Assembly: GCA_021531865.1 (NCBI GenBank)
Contig: JAFBIW010000001.1
Coordinates: 124,001-188,000, forward strand
Length of the DNA: 64,000 nucleotides
Direction: 5' to 3'
DNA from: Butyricicoccus pullicaecorum
GTDB lineage: Bacteria; Bacillota; Clostridia; Oscillospirales; Butyricicoccaceae
In this document: positions 57,643-64,000 of the stretch, one piece after another
How positions within the stretch are numbered: the stretch's first letter is position 1
Layout of the letters: the number at the start of each line of letters is the position of its first letter
Position numbers and translations under genes: made by a program
The notes under the pieces: generated by a model
What the model was told of the DNA's origin: nothing
Database searches by the model: none
Seen by the model: the letters and a program-made list of their open reading frames with translations, nothing else

Positions 57643-58522
57643 CCGGGTCTTTCCGCGCGGACGGGGCGCACTGCTCTTCCTGATTCTCTCGGCCGACGCC
57701 CTGCTGCTCCCGTCCGGTCTGTGGCTGGACGCGCTGGCCGCGGGCGTGCTCGCCCTACTCATTGGCACGGGCTGGTTCGCGCTGGCGCGAAAATACCGGT
57801 TCGCGGACGGCTTCGCCCTGCTCGACCGACTGCCGCACGGGGCGGCGCGGCTGGCCGACGGCCTGATTCTGGTGCTTGCCGCCCTGCTGGCCGTGCGCAC
57901 AGCATTTGACCTCGCCGGTTTTCTGCATGAAATGGCCTTGCCCGGTCTGCCGGTCTGGCTGGCGGGTGGAGTGCTCCTGCTGTGCGCGGGGCTGCTCGCC
58001 CGACACGGTCTGCCCGCGCTCGCCCTTTGGGCGGTGCCGTCCGCTTGGGCGGCAGGCGGCGTCATTGCCCTCTCCCTCCTGCTCTCCCTGCCCGACTGGA
58101 GTCTGCCCCGCCTGACCCTTTCCACCCTGCTTGCGCCCGCCGGTCTGTTCCGGGTGCAGGGCACGGTCTTCGGTCACGCCCTGTTCGTCCTCCTGTTCAC
58201 CGGGGATGACCCCGACCTGCCCCAGACCCGTGCCGCCCTGACCGGCGTTGCCTGCGCTGCCCTCGCGCTCGCCCTCTCGGGTCTGCGCGCCGCCGCCGTG
58301 CTGGGCACGCGCTGCGCCGCCGCCCTCCCCTATCCGGCCTACACCGCCGCCGGGGTCTTCGCCATCGGCGATTTCCTCCAGCGCAGCGAAGCCCTGTTCG
58401 GCGCGGCGCTCTCCCTCTGCTTCCTCGCCCGCGCCGCTCTGCTGCTGGCCGTCTGCCGCGCCTGCCTAAACCGCCTGCGCACCCGCCGGAAGCAGCCGGT
58501 CTCCGCCCCGCCCGCCGTCTGA
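57635..58522 (+). CDS. GerB-family germination permease-like protein, short
   Basis: A 295-aa very hydrophobic protein with about eight helices (ADALLLPSGLWLDALAAGVL, LADGLILVLAALLAVRTAFD, VWLAGGVLLLCAGLLARHGL and others). Position in the operon and length class suggest the amino-acid-permease-like GerB subunit. Sequence similarity by eye is weak, and it is shorter than the usual 360 residues. GGGAGGTGACACCC favours ATG 57635. No terminator is obvious after it. It would form the ligand-binding membrane subunit of the receptor. Confidence 0.7.
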   Translation: MPDRVFPRGRGALLFLILSADALLLPSGLWLDALAAGVLALLIGTGWFALARKYRFADGFALLDRLPHGAARLADGLILVLAALLAVRTAFDLAGFLHEMALPGLPVWLAGGVLLLCAGLLARHGLPALALWAVPSAWAAGGVIALSLLLSLPDWSLPRLTLSTLLAPAGLFRVQGTVFGHALFVLLFTGDDPDLPQTRAALTGVACAALALALSGLRAAAVLGTRCAAALPYPAYTAAGVFAIGDFLQRSEALFGAALSLCFLARAALLLAVCRACLNRLRTRRKQPVSAPPAV

Positions 58523-58605
58523 ATCGTTTCCGCATCGTTGCTTGCATTGCCGCGTTTCACGCGGTATGATGAAAACATGACAACAAGAAAGGCAGGCGCA
58601 GACTG

Positions 58606-59112
58606 ATGAAATTTGCGATCGTTTACTTTTCCGAGACCGGACGAACCGAAGCCATGGCGCACGAGATCGGGGCAGGCATCCGTGCCGAGCTGCCCGACGC
58701 GCAGGTCGATCTCATCCCCATCGCGGACTACCGCGACCATTATGAAGCGCACAAGGTCGTGCTGGAAGCGGCGGACGGCGTGATCCTCGGCACCCCGGTG
58801 TACGGCGCGACCGTCGCGTGGCAGGTCAAATGCTGGCTCGACACCTGCGGCGTCCGTCTGGGCGGCAAGCTGGGCGGCGCGTTTGCAACGGCCAACTTCA
58901 TTCAGGGCGGCTGCGAGACCGCGCTCGAGCACGCGCTCATGCAGATGCTGGTCAAGGGCATGGTGCTGTACTCGGGCGGCGCGGCCTGCGGCAAGCCCTA
59001 TATCCACCTCGGCCCGGTCTGCATCGGCCCCGAGGAACAGGGCCGCGAGCTCTTCCCGCTCTTTGGCCGCCGGTTCGCCGCGCAGGCCGCCCGCCTTTTT
59101 GGCAGAGACTGA
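58606..59112 (+). CDS. Flavodoxin/NAD(P)H-quinone reductase-like protein
   Basis: A 168-aa flavodoxin-fold protein starting MKFAIVYFSETGRTEAMAHE, the FMN phosphate-binding loop (SETGRTE). ILGTPVYGATVAWQVKCWLD lies near residue 63 and KLGGAFATANFIQGGCETAL near 90, as in WrbA/NADPH-dependent FMN reductases. It probably transfers electrons to quinones or other small acceptors. AAGAAAGGCAGGC precedes the ATG. A GCATT...GGTATGAT pair upstream (58544-58570) resembles the candidate sporulation promoter before spoIIP, so forespore or mother-cell expression is possible. Confidence 0.88.
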   Translation: MKFAIVYFSETGRTEAMAHEIGAGIRAELPDAQVDLIPIADYRDHYEAHKVVLEAADGVILGTPVYGATVAWQVKCWLDTCGVRLGGKLGGAFATANFIQGGCETALEHALMQMLVKGMVLYSGGAACGKPYIHLGPVCIGPEEQGRELFPLFGRRFAAQAARLFGRD

Positions 59113-59278
59113 CCCGAACCGCCAATTTCTCCGCCCGACAGAACGCCGCCGCCCCACACGCCGGGACGGCGGCGTCCTTTTCGCCATTTTGCACGAAAAC
59201 CACGCCCTTTCCAGCCCACTTTCGGTATCATGTTTGCAATTTGGTCACAATCATTCACAAATAATTCACACAACCCGA

Positions 59279-59307
59279 TTGACAGCGGGCGGCAGCGGTG
59301 GTATATT
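59279..59307 (+). promoter_or_regulatory. Heat-shock operon promoter
   Basis: Perfect TTGACA (59279-59284), 17 bp, TATATT (59302-59307), immediately before the CIRCE element. Confidence 0.92.
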
Positions 59308-59311
59308 ATGT

Positions 59312-59338
59312 TTAGCACTCAGGGAAACAGAGTGCTAA
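59312..59338. promoter_or_regulatory. CIRCE operator (HrcA binding site)
   Basis: TTAGCACTC (59312-59320), nine bases, GAGTGCTAA (59330-59338), an exact match to the CIRCE consensus. HrcA binds it to repress the operon and is freed on heat stress when GroE is titrated. Confidence 0.98.
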
Positions 59339-59369
59339 CCCCAGACATTCCAAGTAAAGGAGCATCGGC

Positions 59370-60407
59370 ATGGAGCTTTCGGAACGCAAGAAGCAAATCT
59401 TAAAAGCGATCATCGCCGAATATATCCGCACGGCCGAGCCGGTCGGCTCCAAGGCGCTCGCCGCCATGCCCGGCCTGTCCTTTTCCTCGGCCACCATCCG
59501 CAACGAGATGAGCGAGCTCGAGGAAATGGGCTATCTCGAAAAGCCGCATACCTCAGCCGGACGCGTGCCCTCCCACAAGGGCTACCGCTTCTATGTCGAT
59601 CACCTGATGAGTCAGGCGGACGCCGAACCGGCTACCGGCTCGGAGGAGACCGCGCTGATGAGCCTCAAGGCCAAAGAGCTGGACCGTCTGATCCAGGAGG
59701 CCGGACGGCTGATCTCCGCGCTGACCGATTACGCCGCCGTCGCGGTCACGCCCCATATGTCGCGCGTGTCCATCCGGCAGTTCGAGCTGATCTCGGTCGA
59801 TGAGAGCACCTACGTCATCGTGGTCGTCACCGACGCGGGCGTGGTCAAAAACAAGCTCGTCCACACCGCCGCCCCTGTCCGAAAGGACGAGGCCGAGCTG
59901 CTCGGTTACGTGCTCAACCAGACGCTGACCGCCATCCCCCTCGCGCAAATCACCGCCGAACGCTTCGACGTCGTGCGCCGCGCGGCCGGGCTTTCCGCCC
60001 TGCTCGGGCCGGTCGCTGAGTTCCTCGCTGAGCTGATCGAGGACTTGGGCAACCAGAAGGTCTTTCTCGAGGGCGCGAGCAAGCTGCTCCGCTTCCCCGA
60101 GTACCGCGACGCGGGCAAGGCGCAGACCCTGCTCTCCTACATGGCGGACGACAAGCGGCATCTGGTTCCCGTTCAGCGCGAGATCGACGGCGTACAGATC
60201 TTCATCGGGCCGGAAAACGGCGAAAACCCGCTCTCCGACACCAGCATGATCTACGCAAAGTACGGCATCGGCGACATCGGTCAGGGCGTTATCGGCATCG
60301 TCGGCCCGACCCGCATGGATTACGCCGGGCTGTCGGCGCGGCTCTCCCGCTTCGCCAAGGGTTTAAACCGGCTGATCGCGGAAACCTTTTATGATGAGAA
60401 TAAATAA
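59370..60407 (+). CDS. hrcA: Heat-inducible transcription repressor HrcA
   Basis: A 345-aa HrcA. The N-terminal winged helix (ILKAIIAEYIRTAEPVGSKA, LSFSSATIRNEMSELEEMGY, PHTSAGRVPSHKGYRFYVDH) is followed by a GAF-like domain. GQGVIGIVGPTRMDYAGLSA near the C-terminus is diagnostic. It represses its own operon through the CIRCE site. AAAGGAGCATCGGC precedes the ATG. It is the first gene of hrcA-grpE-dnaK-dnaJ. Confidence 0.98.
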   Translation: MELSERKKQILKAIIAEYIRTAEPVGSKALAAMPGLSFSSATIRNEMSELEEMGYLEKPHTSAGRVPSHKGYRFYVDHLMSQADAEPATGSEETALMSLKAKELDRLIQEAGRLISALTDYAAVAVTPHMSRVSIRQFELISVDESTYVIVVVTDAGVVKNKLVHTAAPVRKDEAELLGYVLNQTLTAIPLAQITAERFDVVRRAAGLSALLGPVAEFLAELIEDLGNQKVFLEGASKLLRFPEYRDAGKAQTLLSYMADDKRHLVPVQREIDGVQIFIGPENGENPLSDTSMIYAKYGIGDIGQGVIGIVGPTRMDYAGLSARLSRFAKGLNRLIAETFYDENK

Positions 60408-60425
60408 TTTGAGGAGATAATCAAC

Positions 60426-61010
60426 ATGTCGAAGAAAGAAAATCCCGCACAGCAGGCGGAGGAAGCCGTAAAGGCGGACGAGACCGCCGCGGCCGCGGCC
60501 GCAGAAACGCAGGCGGGAACCGAACCGGACGCACAGCCCGCAGAGCAGGCCGCGCCGGCCGAAGCGCCTGACGCGCTGGCCGAGCTGCAGGCCAAGTACG
60601 ACGAGCTGAACGACCGTTACCTGCGCATGGCCGCCGAGTATGACAACTTCCGCCGCCGCAGCCGCGCCGAGCGCGAGGGCGTGCACGCCGAAGCCGTCGC
60701 CTACGCCGTGACCGCGCTGCTGCCCACGCTCGACAATCTGGGCCGCGCGCTGGCGCAGCCGACCGAAGACGCCGCCTACAAGCAGGGCGTCGAGATGACC
60801 TACAACCAGCTCATGGAGAGCTTCCATTCGCTGGGCGTTGAGCCGATCGCCGACGAGGCGGGCACCGCGTTTGATCCCAACCTGCACAACGCCGTCATGC
60901 ATGTCGACGACGAAGCGCTGGGCGAAAACGTGATCGCCGAGGTCTTCCAGCGGGGCTTCAAGCTGGGCGACAAGGTCATCCGCCATTCGATGGTCAAGGT
61001 CGCAAACTAA
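60426..61010 (+). CDS. grpE: Nucleotide exchange factor GrpE
   Basis: A 194-aa GrpE. It has a long acidic/Ala-rich N-terminal extension (residues 1-55), then the dimer helix (LAELQAKYDELNDRYLRMAA, EYDNFRRRSRAEREG). The beta-domain follows (GVEPIADEAGTAFDPNLHNA, NVIAEVFQRGFKLGDKVIRH). It releases ADP from DnaK. GAGGAG precedes the ATG; 18 bp after hrcA. Confidence 0.97.
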   Translation: MSKKENPAQQAEEAVKADETAAAAAAETQAGTEPDAQPAEQAAPAEAPDALAELQAKYDELNDRYLRMAAEYDNFRRRSRAEREGVHAEAVAYAVTALLPTLDNLGRALAQPTEDAAYKQGVEMTYNQLMESFHSLGVEPIADEAGTAFDPNLHNAVMHVDDEALGENVIAEVFQRGFKLGDKVIRHSMVKVAN

Positions 61011-61053
61011 TTTCGTTTATCAACACATCTTTTTTGTATAGAAGGAGTCTTGA

Positions 61054-62913
<1,860 letters not shown>

Positions 62914-62935
62914 TCCGAACGAAACGCATACGGAA

Positions 62936-62965
62936 CGGAAAGGGCCTGCGGCTCTTTCCGTTTTC
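62936..62965 (+). terminator. Hairpin between dnaK and dnaJ
   Basis: CGGAAAGGGCC (62936-62946) pairs with GGCTCTTTCCG (62950-62960) with one G-U, followed by TTTTCC. It may be a partial terminator giving less dnaJ than dnaK. Confidence 0.75.
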
Positions 62966-63014
62966 CTGTGTTTTCCGACGATCCATTTTTCCATCGTGCG
63001 AGGTAGTGTGACAC

Positions 63015-64000
63015 ATGGCAGACAAAAGAGATTATTACGAAGTCCTGGGCGTCTCCAAGGGCGCTTCGGACGACGAGATCAGAAAGGCGCACCGCAAGCT
63101 GGCCAAGAAGTACCATCCTGATCTGAACCGCGACAACCCGGAAGCGGCGGAAAAGTTCAAGGAGCTCAACGAGGCCTATGAGGTGCTGTCCGATAAAGAC
63201 AAGCGCGCAAAGTATGACCAGTTCGGCTTCGCGGGCGTAGACCCGAATTACGGCGCGGGTCAGGGCGGCTTCGGCGGCGGCTTTGACATGGGCGATCTGG
63301 GCGATATCTTCGGCTCGTTCTTCGGCGGCGGCTTCGGCGGCGGCTCGACCCGCTCCCGCCGCAACGCCCCCCAGCGCGGCGAGACCCTCCAGCAGCGCAT
63401 CATGCTCTCCTTTGAGGAAGCGGCCTTCGGCTGTGAGAAAGAGATCACGATCAACCGCACCGAAACCTGCGAGGAATGCGGCGGCTCGGGCGCGGAACCG
63501 GGCACCAGCCCCGAGACCTGCTCCAACTGCCGCGGCTCGGGCGTTGTAACCCAGACCCAGCGCACCCCGCTCGGCATGTTCCAGACGCAGGGCGCCTGCC
63601 CGAACTGCCGGGGCACCGGCAAGATCATCCGCAAGCCCTGCAAGAAGTGCGGCGGTGCGGGTCGGGTACGCAAGAGCAAGACGCTGAAGGTCAATATTCC
63701 GGCGGGCATCGACGACGGCCAGTCCATCCAACTGCGCGGTCAGGGCGGCGCGGGCGTCAACGGCGGCCCTGCGGGCGACGTCATCGTGACCATTTCGATC
63801 CGTCCCCATCCGATCTTCACCCGCGAGGGTCAGGACGTTGTGTGCGAGATCCCGATCTCGTTCGCACAGGCGGCGCTGGGCGATACCCTTCAGGTGCCGA
63901 CGATCGACGGCAAGGTATCCTACGATATCCCCGAGGGCACGCAGACCGGCACAGTCTTCCGCCTGAAGGGCAAGGGCATTCAGAATGTCAACGGCCGCGG
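63015..64000 (+). CDS. dnaJ: Chaperone DnaJ (3' end outside window)
   Basis: The first 328 codons are present. The J domain has [20 protein letters not shown] and [10 protein letters not shown] with the essential HPD. A Gly/Phe-rich linker follows ([20 protein letters not shown]). Four CxxCxGxG zinc repeats are intact: [24 protein letters not shown] and CKKCGGAG. The peptide-binding C-terminal domain has begun ([20 protein letters not shown]). DnaJ delivers substrates to DnaK and stimulates its ATPase. The frame runs off the end at base 64000. Confidence 0.98.
   Translation, partial: MADKRDYYEVLGVSKGASDDEIRKAHRKLAKKYHPDLNRDNPEAAEKFKELNEAYEVLSDKDKRAKYDQFGFAGVDPNYGAGQGGFGGGFDMGDLGDIFGSFFGGGFGGGSTRSRRNAPQRGETLQQRIMLSFEEAAFGCEKEITINRTETCEECGGSGAEPGTSPETCSNCRGSGVVTQTQRTPLGMFQTQGACPNCRGTGKIIRKPCKKCGGAGRVRKSKTLKVNIPAGIDDGQSIQLRGQGGAGVNGGPAGDVIVTISIRPHPIFTREGQDVVCEIPISFAQAALGDTLQVPTIDGKVSYDIPEGTQTGTVFRLKGKGIQNVNGR

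Overview
ORGANISM. The window looks like the chromosome of a high-GC, spore-forming, Gram-positive anaerobe of the class Clostridia. The evidence is the sporulation and germination genes (a sigK fragment, gpr, spoIIP and a GerA/GerC/GerB-type operon), a hrcA-grpE-dnaK-dnaJ operon behind a perfect CIRCE element, a serC-serA pair, and a decarboxylase-darA-holB-ricT cluster. GC is high outside a few AT-rich islands. An Oscillospirales-type gut commensal (Butyricicoccus/Agathobaculum-like) is a guess from overall flavour, not something shown here. LAYOUT. 1-1103: the end of an integrated element. It holds the C-terminal part of a large serine recombinase, followed by a short in-frame 3' remnant of a sporulation sigma factor gene that looks like sigK, so this may be a skin-like sigK-intervening element. 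1257-8074: an inositol/sugar catabolic island with a LacI regulator, an IolH-like protein, an SSS symporter, a Gfo/Idh dehydrogenase and an IolI-like isomerase, tied together by repeated near-palindromic operators that overlap promoters. 8241-20977: a complete type I-C CRISPR-Cas locus (cas3-cas5c-cas8c-cas7c-cas4-cas1-cas2) with a 26-bp palindrome at the cas promoter and an array of 75 repeats by my count. 21209-21574: two tandem paralogous 39-aa ORFs of unknown function. 21819-25553: a two-component system, a secreted protein and a VanY-type carboxypeptidase. 25610-29467: a PadR-controlled membrane operon, a CarD-like protein and a MATE exporter. 29669-32525: two near-identical tRNA-Arg(ACG) genes in a 156-bp inverted repeat that brackets a second LacI plus Gfo/Idh module. 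32600-38467: an M16 peptidase, pnp and rpsO on the minus strand, interrupted by a low-GC plus-strand PAP2/XRE island. 38589-43772: rpsO promoter region, a possible small RNA, a membrane protein, a phosphohexomutase, serA and serC. 43930-48712: a QueG-like protein, decarboxylase, darA, holB and ricT. 48915-52883: a MarR regulator, AEC transporter, MocR-type regulator and SLH protein. 53060-58522: rpsT, gpr, spoIIP and a germination receptor operon. 58606-64000: a flavodoxin-like protein, then the heat-shock operon, running off the end inside dnaJ. HOW IT FITS TOGETHER. Most of the right half is conserved core genome. The accessory content is concentrated at 1-8 kb, 8-21.8 kb, 29.7-32.5 kb and 33.9-35.7 kb, and each of these segments carries its own regulator or distinctive boundary sequence. 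All functional statements rest on reading the sequence by eye; no database search was run.
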